From M3007 sp044350425 (GTDB lineage: Bacteria > Bacteroidota > Bacteroidia > Chitinophagales > Saprospiraceae), in assembly GCA_044350425.1 (NCBI GenBank), contig JBILHS010000014.1, forward strand, positions 1 to 64,000: 64,000 nucleotides of DNA, given 5' to 3'. Below the pieces are notes generated by a model. It did no database searches. It was given only the letters and a program-made list of their open reading frames with translations, and was not told where the DNA came from. Every line of letters starts with the position of its first letter. Position 1 is the stretch's first letter. Shown in pieces: positions 34,932-43,922 of this stretch. The position numbers and the translations under genes are program-made.

Positions 34932-35411
34932 ATGATTCAATCGTATTTCCAGGCCGAAAAACAGGGCGGATTTGTCGCCATGGTGATCGGAATCGTGGCT
35001 TGTTCTGTGGGTGGAGGCGTTTTGCTGAAAGCAGGCTCCCCCTTTTACACTGGCCTGTCCATCCCGATGGTCGTGATTGGTATTGTTCAAGTGATGGTGG
35101 GCGCCGCAGTGGCACGACGCAGTGATCTTCAGGCAGATGACCTGGACAAACTACTGTCGGAGTCGCCTGCTGAGTTCCAGGCACTGGAAGGCCCTCGAAT
35201 GACAGCCGTGTTGCGCAACTTTGTCCGAATCACATGGCTGGAAGTGCTTTTCATCGGGCTGGGCCTGCTCATGATCCTGCTGAATCAGGAACTTAACTTT
35301 ACCGAAGGATTGGGTGCGGGAATGTTGGCTCAGGGATTACTTATGCTTTTGTTTGATTTTTTTGCTGAAAAGCGCGGGAAGGAATACGCTGCATTTGTAA
35401 AAAACCAATAA
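34932..35411 (+). CDS. Small integral membrane protein, 159 aa
   Basis: Four hydrophobic segments can be seen: about residues 13-32, 40-60, 95-112 and 120-140. The loop between the second and third is acidic with a short coiled-coil tendency (QADDLDKLLSESPAEFQALEG). No catalytic motif or known family is recognised. It is 9 bases upstream of the DUF58 gene on the same strand, so the two are likely co-transcribed and may work together at the inner membrane. Confidence 0.75.
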   Translation: MIQSYFQAEKQGGFVAMVIGIVACSVGGGVLLKAGSPFYTGLSIPMVVIGIVQVMVGAAVARRSDLQADDLDKLLSESPAEFQALEGPRMTAVLRNFVRITWLEVLFIGLGLLMILLNQELNFTEGLGAGMLAQGLLMLLFDFFAEKRGKEYAAFVKNQ

Positions 35412-35420
35412 GATCCCTTC

Positions 35421-36734
35421 ATGTATCTGAGCAACCGTTTCTTCTGGCTTTTTGGCGCATCCGCCGCGCTCTTTGCCATGGCTTATCCATTCGGATGGCT
35501 ATTCCCGATTGCGCAAACGGTTTTTGTGGTTTTTTTGGGGCTGGTGCTGACCGATTGGATGTTGCTCTTTTTGCGCAAACCCAAGGTGCTCTGTAAAAGA
35601 GAACTTAATCCCGTCTTTTCTCTCTCCGACCCAAACCCTATAAAGATTTTTGTAGAAAACCAGGGAAGTATTCCCCTGAATCTCAATATCGTAGACGAGC
35701 TTCCCATACAGTTCCAAAAACGTGATCTGGAGATCCAGGTTTCCTTGCCAGCAGGTCAGGCCTATCTTACTGAAAACACGCTCCTGCCCTACACACGCGG
35801 CGTTTATTCCTTTGGCAACCTGAATGTTTTTGTCTCCACCCGCCTGGGACTGGTAGAACGCCGGATCATTTTTGAGCAGCCTCAGGACGTTGATGTTTAC
35901 CCCAGCATCATACAGATGAAGCGTTATGAACTGCGGGCCATGCGACACATCGCGCACGATACGGGCATCAAAAAAATGCGGCGCATCGGGCACTCCTATG
36001 AGTTTGAGCAGATCAAAAACTACGTTCAGGGCGATGATTTCCGCAGCGTCAACTGGAAGGCCAGCAGCCGTCAGGGCACTTTAATGGTCAATCAATACGA
36101 AGATGAACGCAGCCAGCAGGTCTATTGCATTGTTGATAAAAGCCGCGCCATGCGGATGCCATTTGAGGGACTGAGTCTGATGGATTATGCCATCAATACG
36201 GCACTGGCCATCAGCAATATCATTCTGAAGAAACAAGACAAGGCCGGTTTGCTCACCTTTTCAGATGTAATGGGTGCTACGATCAAAGCTGAACGCGATT
36301 CAGGCCAGCTCAACCGGATCCTCGAAAGCCTTTACCGTGAAAAAGAACGCCCCGTTGAATCCAACTACGAACTGCTTTATGAGGCAGTCCGGCGACTCAT
36401 TGGTGCAAGATCGCTCCTGATCCTATTCAGTAATTTTGAGAGCAGTTATGCCTTGGAACGCGCCTTACCGGCCCTGAGAAGATTGAGTAAAGCGCACTTG
36501 CTGGTGGTGGTTTTTTTTGAAAACACAGAGATCCGAAAACTCGCCACAGAACCGGTGCATACCACTGCTGATGTATACCGTCAGACCGTGGCGCGGCAGT
36601 TTTTGCAAGATAAAAAGGAAATGGTGACCAGACTGCGTCAATATGGTATTCAGGCGGTACTCACCAAGCCACAGGATCTGACCTTGAATACGATCAATAA
36701 ATATCTGGAATTGAAATCCAGGGGCTTGATTTGA
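35421..36734 (+). CDS. DUF58 family protein, 437 aa
   Basis: Two transmembrane helices near the N-terminus (about 10-45) are followed by a beta domain, the DUF58 signature HSYEFEQIKNYVQGDDFRSVNWKASSRQGTLMVNQYEDE (about residues 195-232) and a vWA-like fold whose metal site is DKSRAM, a variant of DxSxS. DUF58 proteins usually work with a MoxR-type AAA ATPase, which is not found in this window. The upstream small membrane gene is probably in the same operon. Cytoplasmic membrane location; role in complex assembly is inferred from family knowledge. Confidence 0.9.
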   Translation: MYLSNRFFWLFGASAALFAMAYPFGWLFPIAQTVFVVFLGLVLTDWMLLFLRKPKVLCKRELNPVFSLSDPNPIKIFVENQGSIPLNLNIVDELPIQFQKRDLEIQVSLPAGQAYLTENTLLPYTRGVYSFGNLNVFVSTRLGLVERRIIFEQPQDVDVYPSIIQMKRYELRAMRHIAHDTGIKKMRRIGHSYEFEQIKNYVQGDDFRSVNWKASSRQGTLMVNQYEDERSQQVYCIVDKSRAMRMPFEGLSLMDYAINTALAISNIILKKQDKAGLLTFSDVMGATIKAERDSGQLNRILESLYREKERPVESNYELLYEAVRRLIGARSLLILFSNFESSYALERALPALRRLSKAHLLVVVFFENTEIRKLATEPVHTTADVYRQTVARQFLQDKKEMVTRLRQYGIQAVLTKPQDLTLNTINKYLELKSRGLI

Positions 36735-36837
36735 ACCTTACTCCTATGATACGTGGAACACGGATGCTTTTCATTCATATTGGAATCAAGGATTTGCACC
36801 ACTCAAATCATTGAAATCACTCTAATCACAGTAAAAA

Positions 36838-37980
36838 ATGGACATTAAAAAAATACCCTCCCCCTGTTTTGTACTCGAAGAATCCCGCTTGCGCAAAAAC
36901 CTGGAGATCATAAATCATGTACAAAAAGAGGCGGATGTGCAGATCATAGTTGCCTTCAAGGGCTTTGCCATGTGGAGTGCATTCCCGGTGGTACGTGAAT
37001 ATGTGGGCGGCGCCACCGCCTCGTCGCTGCACGAGGCCAGGCTTTGCTTCGAGGAAATGAAAACCGAGTCACATACCTATGCGGTGGCTTATATCCCCAG
37101 AGAATTTGGCAAGATCCTGCAATACTCCAGCCACATCACCTTCAATTCTATCGCACAGTGGCGGAAATACCAGAAGCGGGTGTTGAACGCCCCGAAAAAG
37201 GTCAGCCCCGGCATTCGGGTCAATCCGGGCTGGTCGCCAGTGGGCACCGCCCTGTACAACCCCGCCTCCCCGGGTTCCCGGCTAGGCGAACCGATCGAAA
37301 ACTTCAAAGGAAAATTGCCAGAAGGCATTGAGGGTTTGCACTTCCATGTACTGTGTGAAAGCAGCAGCCAGGACCTGGAAAAAGTATTGGAACACTTCGA
37401 AAAACAATTCGGAGCCTTCCTGCCGCAAGTGAAGTGGGTCAATTTCGGGGGAGGGCACCTGATGACCCGCGAAGGTTATGATGTGCCTTATCTGATCTCT
37501 GTATTGAAGGCGTTTAAAAAAAGGTGGCCACATCTTCAGGTGATCCTGGAGCCGGGCAGTGCTTTTGCATGGGATGCCGGAGTACTGGTCGCTACGGTAC
37601 TGGATATTGTAAAAAACGGGGGCTTACGTACCGCTATTCTGGATGTTTCTTTCACGGCCCACATGCCGGATACTTTGGAAATGCCGTACCGGCCACGCAT
37701 CCGGGATGCCAGAGAAAATGTTGAAAAAGGCGATAAGCACGTGTACCGTCTGGGGGGCGTCAGTTGCCTGAGCGGCGATTTTATGGAAGCTTATGCCTTT
37801 GAGAAGCCCCTTAAAGTCGGTCAAAAAATCGTGTTTGAAGACATGATTCACTATACGATGGTAAAAACCTCTACCTTTAATGGCGTGACCCATCCGAGCA
37901 TTGCCATTTGGCGCCCCGATGGTAATTTGGATATTTCACGACGATTTGGGTATCGGGACTATCGCAACCGACTTTCCTGA
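36838..37980 (+). CDS. nspC: Carboxynorspermidine/carboxyspermidine decarboxylase
   Basis: PLP-dependent fold III decarboxylase that finishes the carboxy(nor)spermidine route to polyamines. The PLP lysine is Lys41 in VAFKGFA and the catalytic cysteine of the partner site is Cys310 in GGVSCLSGDF. The barrel motifs HFHVLCESSS and NFGGGHLMT, and the length of 380 residues, are typical for NspC. Spermidine or sym-homospermidine would be the product, depending on the missing partner dehydrogenase, which is not adjacent. It seems to be transcribed alone from the plus strand. Confidence 0.95.
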   Translation: MDIKKIPSPCFVLEESRLRKNLEIINHVQKEADVQIIVAFKGFAMWSAFPVVREYVGGATASSLHEARLCFEEMKTESHTYAVAYIPREFGKILQYSSHITFNSIAQWRKYQKRVLNAPKKVSPGIRVNPGWSPVGTALYNPASPGSRLGEPIENFKGKLPEGIEGLHFHVLCESSSQDLEKVLEHFEKQFGAFLPQVKWVNFGGGHLMTREGYDVPYLISVLKAFKKRWPHLQVILEPGSAFAWDAGVLVATVLDIVKNGGLRTAILDVSFTAHMPDTLEMPYRPRIRDARENVEKGDKHVYRLGGVSCLSGDFMEAYAFEKPLKVGQKIVFEDMIHYTMVKTSTFNGVTHPSIAIWRPDGNLDISRRFGYRDYRNRLS

Positions 37981-38054
37981 GTATTTTTGTTCCTTGGAAG
38001 AATCTTCCAAACGATTGGATCATTCGACATTTTTACGCTTTTCCCTTACTGAAT

Positions 38055-39629
38055 ATGCACCACCGATTATCCCTTCCGATAGCCCTGAGCATTGCCCTGG
38101 GCCTGACGCTTTGGTCTGCCTGCAAAAAGTCAGACTTCGAAAATATTGAACTGGCCGATCATCCGGCGGAGTTTGCCTTCCCTTTATTTTCAACGGAATT
38201 GCTGTTGAAGGACCTGCTGTTCACCACCCTGAACGACACGCTTTCCGGTGATACCCTGTTTGTAAATGCAGATAACACCATGACGCTCTTTTATTCGGGC
38301 GACGTGGCAGAAAAGCCGGCGAGTGATATTTTTAATTTTTTGAACAACACCGTGCCCATCATCATGGCAGATTCGGTGTTTACCAACCCGATCCAGTCGC
38401 CAGACGGAGTAAAACTGCGGGTGGCAGACTTGTTGGCCGGCACCATTGCCTTCTACATCAAAAATTCTACGCCGGATATACTCACCGGTTATTTTGAAGT
38501 GCCGGAAATGAGTCTTAACGGCGTGGTATTTAAGCATCCGTTTGTGGTTGCACCCGGCGCTTTTTACTTGTCTGATACCATCCCGCTTAAAAACTATCAC
38601 CTGGAGTCACCCGACAACTCCCTGACCTTCAAGTATTTCGCTTATCGGCCCGACGGCGTCCGGATCCGGGTTCCGGACTTTCCGATCGCTGCTACCAATG
38701 CGTTGAAGTTCAGCTACGTAGAAGGCTACTGGGGTTTTCAATGGTACAAACTGACCTTAGATACCATTGAAATTGATATCAATCAAACCGAACTGAAAGG
38801 TGATCTGAAAGTGAAGAACCCGAAAGTAACCATGCGGATCAGCAATTCCTGGGGCTTTCCGGTGCGGGGACAGATCCGGTACATCAGTTTCATTGGGCAG
38901 CATGATGAAGTGATACCACTGGTAAGCACGGGCGTTTTTCAACCAAGTGACAGTTTTGATTACAAGGATTTCAACTATCCATCCTGGGCCCTGGGTGAAG
39001 TGGGTCAAACCAAATCCACCGACATTTCCCTGGATGAAACCAACTCTAACATTGCTGAGATCTTCAACAGTCAGCCCAAACGGCTTATTTATGAAGTGGA
39101 CGGCATCAGCAATGCCCAACGTGATCCCAATCTCATTGGCTTCATCACCGATAAAAGCAATATCAAACTTCAATTGCGGGTAGAATTGCAGCTGGAAGGA
39201 TCGATCAAAAACTTCGGTGCTGAACAAACTTTGAACCTTGACTTCGGCGAATTCGGCAGTCTGGATTCCGCTAACATTGAGGATGTGGAATTCAAACTGG
39301 TCACCGAAAACGGCACACCCATTTCGTCTTTGATGCAGATCTATTTCAGGGATGCTGCTCAGAACAACTTTGATTCCCTCTTCGTAAGCGGTCCCAAGGA
39401 GCTCATCCGATCCGCGCCCATCAACAGCGAAGGGGTTGCTACCGGCATCACCCGGACGGAGGAGTTCATCCCGATGACCGCCGCACGATTTGACCAGATC
39501 CGCACGGCAAAAGACGCCTTGCTGAAAACTTCTTTTTCAACAGCCAATGGCGGGGAAACTTTCGTCAAACTTCTGGCAACCGATAAGATCGTGGTGAAAA
39601 TGGGGATGAAAGTCAGGAAGCGATTGTGA
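38055..39629 (+). CDS. Large lipoprotein, 524 aa, partner of DUF5723 gene
   Basis: The N-terminus (1-22) ends in WSAC, a lipobox, so it should be a lipoprotein. The mature part is beta-rich throughout with repeated patterns of strands and aspartates (SGDTLFVNADNTMTLFY, DSFDYKDFNYPSW), consistent with several immunoglobulin-like or jelly-roll domains. I recognise no catalytic motif. The DUF5723 protein gene follows after about 190 bases on the same strand, and both types of protein are exported, so a cell-surface pair is likely. Function unknown. Confidence 0.75.
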   Translation: MHHRLSLPIALSIALGLTLWSACKKSDFENIELADHPAEFAFPLFSTELLLKDLLFTTLNDTLSGDTLFVNADNTMTLFYSGDVAEKPASDIFNFLNNTVPIIMADSVFTNPIQSPDGVKLRVADLLAGTIAFYIKNSTPDILTGYFEVPEMSLNGVVFKHPFVVAPGAFYLSDTIPLKNYHLESPDNSLTFKYFAYRPDGVRIRVPDFPIAATNALKFSYVEGYWGFQWYKLTLDTIEIDINQTELKGDLKVKNPKVTMRISNSWGFPVRGQIRYISFIGQHDEVIPLVSTGVFQPSDSFDYKDFNYPSWALGEVGQTKSTDISLDETNSNIAEIFNSQPKRLIYEVDGISNAQRDPNLIGFITDKSNIKLQLRVELQLEGSIKNFGAEQTLNLDFGEFGSLDSANIEDVEFKLVTENGTPISSLMQIYFRDAAQNNFDSLFVSGPKELIRSAPINSEGVATGITRTEEFIPMTAARFDQIRTAKDALLKTSFSTANGGETFVKLLATDKIVVKMGMKVRKRL

Positions 39630-39678
39630 GGTATGCAGGTTTTCTGTTCTGCCTTTTGTAAACATCGGGAAAGGATAG

Positions 39679-39756
39679 TTTCACATAACGCCACGGCGAC
39701 ACGACGTTAAATTCAGTGGTAATCAAAACGTTGTGTCGTCGTGGCGTTGTGTGAAA
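39679..39756. repeat. Hairpin between lipoprotein and DUF5723 genes
   Basis: The arms 39679-39708 and 39727-39756 are 30 bases long and differ at three positions, each of which would be a G-U pair in the plus-strand RNA. The loop is 18 bases. It lies 50 bases after the lipoprotein stop. Confidence 0.75.
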
Positions 39757-39821
39757 TAATTTTTTACTATATCCAGAATTCCCCCAAAAGATCATTGCCC
39801 AACCTAATAAACAAGACCATC

Positions 39822-41201
39822 ATGTATTTGAATCATATATCGTTGAAAACCAAACTACAGATCAAAGTTGGACTGGCTGCGGCTATATTCCTGCTCTGCA
39901 TCACCGGGCCAGTGCTGGCACAACAGGAACTGATGTTACATTCTCTTTCGGACGTGTGGCACAGCAACTCCACCAACCCTGCCTTTGTTCCAAAAGACAA
40001 GCATTTTGTGATCGGATTGCCTGGTATCGGGTTGGATGGGGCCCATTCGGGAACGGTTTCTTATAAGGATGTTTTTGTCAAAGACGGTGACCGCACCATC
40101 ATTGATTTCACCAATGCCCTGGCCAAGCTCGATCCCAGCAACACGGTACAATTTGACCAGCGTATAGAAACCATCTCCCTCGGCATTCGCCTGCCCGGAA
40201 AGATCTGGCTGCAGGCCGGACATGCCAATCGCCTGGGCGGGGCCATTACCTATCCCAAGACATTGCCCTCTCTCATCTGGGATGGTAATGCACAGTACAT
40301 CGGCCAGACCGTAGACATTGCGATACAGTCCGATATTTCCAACTGGAATGAGTGGAGTGTGGGTCTTGCCAGAGCATTCGGGCCGGTGCAGGTGGGCGTT
40401 CGGGCCAAATACCTGACCGGGATTGCCTCGCTGCTCACAGATAACAATCGACAGAAAGCGACCATCACAACGAGTGACGATATTTACCAGCTCTCGCTAT
40501 CCACCAACTACGCGTTCTATTCTTCTTCTCTGATCTCCGCTTTTGATACGTCCGGACTAGGATTCGATGTTGTCCTGGGCAAATTGAAAGGCAAGGCTTT
40601 TTCCACCAACACCGGATTGGCTTTTGATCTGGGCCTCCAATACAAACTCAATGAAAAAATCAGCTTCAACCTTTCCTTGCTGGACCTCGGTGGAGTGATC
40701 ACCTGGAAAGAAAAAGCCAACTACTTTGCAAGTGAAGGCGACTACAACTACGAAGGCGTGACCCTCCCTGGAGCAGACATCATCAATGGTACGGACAGTC
40801 TGGATTTCGCGACCAAACTGGATACCCTGAATGATATTTTCAATTTCAAAAAGACCGCCCAGACCTTTGAAACCTCCCTGCCACTTCGGGGATATCTGGG
40901 CGCAAATTTTGAGTTGAGCAAACGCTGGTCATTTGGTCTGAATACTTATTTCCAAAAACGTTCGGAGGCCAAAGCGACCGTAGCGGTGGGGGCAAGTGCC
41001 CGGTTTAAACCACTTAAATGGATCTCTGTAGGCGCGATGTACAGCATCAACGAACGCTCTGCCGCCAACCTGGGTCTACATCTCGTATTCAAACCAGGCC
41101 CGGTACAGATCTACTTTGCTTCAGACAACTTATCGAACGCCTTCTCGATCAAAAACACGCCGGCGGTGAATTTCCGGACCGGATTAAGTTTGATTTTTTA
41201 A
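39822..41201 (+). CDS. DUF5723 outer-membrane beta-barrel-like protein, 459 aa
   Basis: The ATG at 39822 is chosen because it begins the signal peptide (hydrophobic stretch at about 18-30, cleavage after VLAQ); the longer frame from 39741 runs into the hairpin. The sequence LHSLSDVWHSNSTNPAFVPKDKHFVIGLPGIGL is typical of DUF5723 proteins, which are Bacteroidota outer-membrane proteins related to the PorP/FadL-like barrels. Alternating strands end in the C-terminal FRTGLSLIF, a beta-signal ending in Phe. Role not known; possibly transport or assembly of surface protein. Confidence 0.85.
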   Translation: MYLNHISLKTKLQIKVGLAAAIFLLCITGPVLAQQELMLHSLSDVWHSNSTNPAFVPKDKHFVIGLPGIGLDGAHSGTVSYKDVFVKDGDRTIIDFTNALAKLDPSNTVQFDQRIETISLGIRLPGKIWLQAGHANRLGGAITYPKTLPSLIWDGNAQYIGQTVDIAIQSDISNWNEWSVGLARAFGPVQVGVRAKYLTGIASLLTDNNRQKATITTSDDIYQLSLSTNYAFYSSSLISAFDTSGLGFDVVLGKLKGKAFSTNTGLAFDLGLQYKLNEKISFNLSLLDLGGVITWKEKANYFASEGDYNYEGVTLPGADIINGTDSLDFATKLDTLNDIFNFKKTAQTFETSLPLRGYLGANFELSKRWSFGLNTYFQKRSEAKATVAVGASARFKPLKWISVGAMYSINERSAANLGLHLVFKPGPVQIYFASDNLSNAFSIKNTPAVNFRTGLSLIF

Positions 41202-41204
41202 TAA

Positions 41205-42188
41205 ATGCCCCTTATCCCCAGATCCTCCTATCCAGGCCCACCTTTTCTGCAGCGTGGCGGGCACCTGCAATCCATGATCCCGGGCGTTTTTCGCCGGGTA
41301 AAAGGGGTTGATTATCAGCGAGAAAGAATAGGGACCTCCGATGGGGATTTTCTGGACCTCGACTGGTTGTATACAACTAGTCCAACCCGCCGCTTGGTCG
41401 TGATCACGCATGGCCTGGAAAGCGATTCAAGGGCCTCTTACTGCATGGGCACGGCCAAACTTTTTGCCCAAAACGGATGGGATGCCCTGGCCTGGAATTG
41501 CCGGTCTTGCTCCGGTGAGATGAACCGCAAATTCAGGATGTACCACCATGGCGACACCGAAGACATCGCTGCCATTGTGCAGCATGCTTTGGCATCGGGC
41601 CGTTACGATACGGTGGTGCTCGTTGGCTACAGTATGGGTGGAAATATTACCTTGAAATATGTGGGGACCGGCGGCGAAAACCTTCCGATTCAGGTACGGA
41701 CCGCGGTGGCCTTTTCTGCACCCTGTGATATCCGGGCTGGCGCGGACGTTCTGGATCGTTGGGACAACTGGATCTATAAGAAGCGATTCATGTCATTTTT
41801 GCAAAAGAAGATCCGACACAAGGCCCGGCAATTCCCCGGTCGGCTGGATGTTTCAAAATTGAAACTGGTGCGGCGCTGGTATGATTTTGACGAGTATTTT
41901 AGCGCACCGATCTGTGGCTTTAATTCTGCCGATGAGTTCCATCAGCAGGCTTCTGCTAAAAATTTTGTAGCCGGGACGCGCATCCCAACCCTGCTGGTCA
42001 GTGCACTGAATGACCCGATCCTCACGCCGGAATGTTTCCCGGTGGAAATTGCTCGGGAGCATCCGTTTTTTCACCTCGAATTATCTTCAGAGGGCGGGCA
42101 TTGTGGTTTTCAGGCCAGAGGCGGTGGGGAGTATTCCTGGGCCGAGCGGCGGGCTTTGGAGTTTGTAGGGGAGCATATGGGGCGTTAG
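41205..42188 (+). CDS. Alpha/beta hydrolase, YheT-type, 327 aa
   Basis: Member of the AB-hydrolase-4 family with E. coli YheT. Visible marks are PGPPFLQRGGHLQSMIP-like entry, VVITHGLESDSRASYC, the nucleophile elbow GYSMGGN (Ser near residue 145), ALNDPILTPE with the acid and the histidine in EGGHCGF. It is cytoplasmic, with no signal. The start lies 3 bases after the DUF5723 stop, so it is translated from the same transcript. Its 3' end overlaps the convergent gene at 42185 by 4 bases. Such enzymes are thought to act on small esters or lipids. Confidence 0.9.
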   Translation: MPLIPRSSYPGPPFLQRGGHLQSMIPGVFRRVKGVDYQRERIGTSDGDFLDLDWLYTTSPTRRLVVITHGLESDSRASYCMGTAKLFAQNGWDALAWNCRSCSGEMNRKFRMYHHGDTEDIAAIVQHALASGRYDTVVLVGYSMGGNITLKYVGTGGENLPIQVRTAVAFSAPCDIRAGADVLDRWDNWIYKKRFMSFLQKKIRHKARQFPGRLDVSKLKLVRRWYDFDEYFSAPICGFNSADEFHQQASAKNFVAGTRIPTLLVSALNDPILTPECFPVEIAREHPFFHLELSSEGGHCGFQARGGGEYSWAERRALEFVGEHMGR

Positions 42189-43060
42189 TTTTCATATGGA
42201 TTACCCAGTGCCTCACGTTTCCACTTTGGGCCGTGCCATTTTATTTGCTCCAACTGGGGTTGGTAGAACGGATCAAAAGTACTCTCTCCTTCATCCAGAT
42301 ATCCTTCCGTTGAATTCATGGGCGGAAAACCCTTCGGGAATTTGGGTAAATATCGCTGGCGTGTTTCATCCCAAAAAAACGGGATGCTCAATTGGGCTTT
42401 GAAAACGAGTTTCCCGGGGCGCCTGCTATTGTCACCTGCATTGACCTGATAGCGATAGGTGGTCAAGATCTGGCTGGAATCTTTGCATTGGTAGCGGGCA
42501 TGAATGCTTCTGAACGCACCACTTCCCAACAAAGCCAGACCTTCGGTTTCCAGCAGTTTAAACACACAAACCAGGCTGTCGTTCCGGTTTTGGTAAAAAC
42601 TCAACACCTCGGAGCCATATCCGCTGCCTGATCCGTAGCTGTATGTCAGCAGTATGCGATTGGCCGTATCGATGTCTGGAAGGATCATACCGCCATAAAA
42701 ATCCAGGTAATGTCTGCCGATTTTTTTCCAGCCGGATTGCTTCTGGTCCAACACGCTAATCTCTCCCATGGCGCGCATGGCTTCCCAGTAATACCAAAAA
42801 GCGAGTTCGGGTTCAGGATCCTGGTCCAGATTTCCGGAAAGCATCATAATGGGCGTTTCCTCAAAGTCTTCCTCAAACAATGTACGCCAAAGGGATGGGG
42901 TGATGGCCTTCCCGGTTAGGGCTTGTAAGGAATCTAGCTGGGCCTGGGTAAGCACTGGTGGCTCCGAAACTGGTTGGGGAAGGGGGGAAACTGGGTTGGG
43001 AGAAGGGCTTGAGGAGTTGCTGGCAATTAAAAACAGACCAGGCAGGACGAAAGCTTTCAT
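42185..43060 (-). CDS. Exported hypothetical protein, 291 aa
   Basis: The ATG at 43060 is preferred because it begins a hydrophobic signal (MKAFVLPGLFLIAS); an upstream in-frame ATG at 43111 would add 17 residues. A proline-rich linker (SPSPNPVSPLPQPVSEPP) follows, then a region from about residue 60 that looks like the beta-rich fold of small secreted proteins, with several DxD patterns and a GSGSGYGSEVL loop. No family is recognised. It lies 10 bases after the frameshifted gene at 43071, probably in one transcript. Confidence 0.65.
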   Translation of the reverse strand: MKAFVLPGLFLIASNSSSPSPNPVSPLPQPVSEPPVLTQAQLDSLQALTGKAITPSLWRTLFEEDFEETPIMMLSGNLDQDPEPELAFWYYWEAMRAMGEISVLDQKQSGWKKIGRHYLDFYGGMILPDIDTANRILLTYSYGSGSGYGSEVLSFYQNRNDSLVCVFKLLETEGLALLGSGAFRSIHARYQCKDSSQILTTYRYQVNAGDNSRRPGKLVFKAQLSIPFFWDETRQRYLPKFPKGFPPMNSTEGYLDEGESTFDPFYQPQLEQIKWHGPKWKREALGNPYEN

Positions 43061-43070
43061 CCAAATGGAT

Positions 43071-43783
43071 TTAGTTGGGTCTGTTGATTTCAATGCCATA
43101 TTTATCCTCAATATAGGCCTGTTTTAATCCCTGGAGCCAACTTTTGAGATATTCCCGGGTTTCCCTTTGGGTGTCGCTTACCCCATTATAAAGCAGGCCC
43201 TGCGAGTTTCTTAGCCATTCCCATGGTGGCTCATCCAATTCAAGGGGATTGACACTCCAGACACCCGCCATCAGATAGGGCAATTCGCTAGATAAGGAAT
43301 CCACGAATTGGTCTTGAAATTCGGGGAGCGCGGTGCCACCATTCCTGATTTCTATCGCTGAGGGGTCTCCAACTTCATATGGATCGTCTGCAAAACAAAG
43401 TGCACGCTGAATTTTTCCCTGAACGGCTCTTACATATTCCCAATTGCCATCATAGGACATAAACAACTGGACTTCAGGAAAAAATGTACTCATCTGGGCC
43501 AAGGCAGCATGCCTGCCTGCTTTCTTATATTCCGGCTCATGCTCCTTTTGATGCTGTTTATAATATCGTTCCAAAACCGCGTCGATATCACCAAAAAAAA
43601 AACTCAACCCTGGATCACCGGCGAAACAAACCGTTTTTCTTCCCGTTCGTGTACGGATGCTTTCACGCCTGCTTCCCAGTCGACCTTTGTAAAATCTGAG
43701 AGCCCGATCGGTTGTAAAATATTGGAAGGGTCATCGGTCTTTACTGCGACCCATTGCGTTCTGAACCATTCATAATTGATCAT
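43071..43783 (-). pseudogene. Frameshifted cytoplasmic hypothetical gene
   Basis: Two adjacent reading frames look like one gene. The first (43604-43783, 59 codons) starts at an ATG and ends in KRFVSPVIQG then TGA. The second (43071-43607, TTG start) continues LSFFFGDIDAVLERYY and 150 more residues. Adding one base to the GGG near 43608 would join them as VIQGLSFFFGDID. The frame change sits next to a run of ten A (T on the coding strand), so slippage or a sequencing error is equally possible. The protein has no signal peptide. I do not recognise the family with certainty. Confidence 0.65.
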
Positions 43784-43825
43784 AAATTGTTCCTTAGATT
43801 ACCTAAAAAACTGATCACCTTCGGT

Positions 43826-43911
43826 TTTGAAACACAAAAGGCACAAAAGAGCACATAAGGTTAGATGAATTCAACTCCTTTGGTGTCCTTTGGTGCCTTT
43901 TGTGTTTCAAA
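43826..43911. repeat. Inverted repeat of the CACAAAAGGCACAAA family
   Basis: Arms 43826-43860 and 43877-43911 pair at about 30 of 35 positions; the outer 19 bases are perfect. It begins 12 bases after the alaS stop (minus strand) and is followed by the frameshifted gene. The core CACAAAAGGCACAAA is shared with the hairpin at 5384-5450. It probably terminates alaS transcription. Confidence 0.7.
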
Positions 43912-43922
43912 AATATCCTCAA

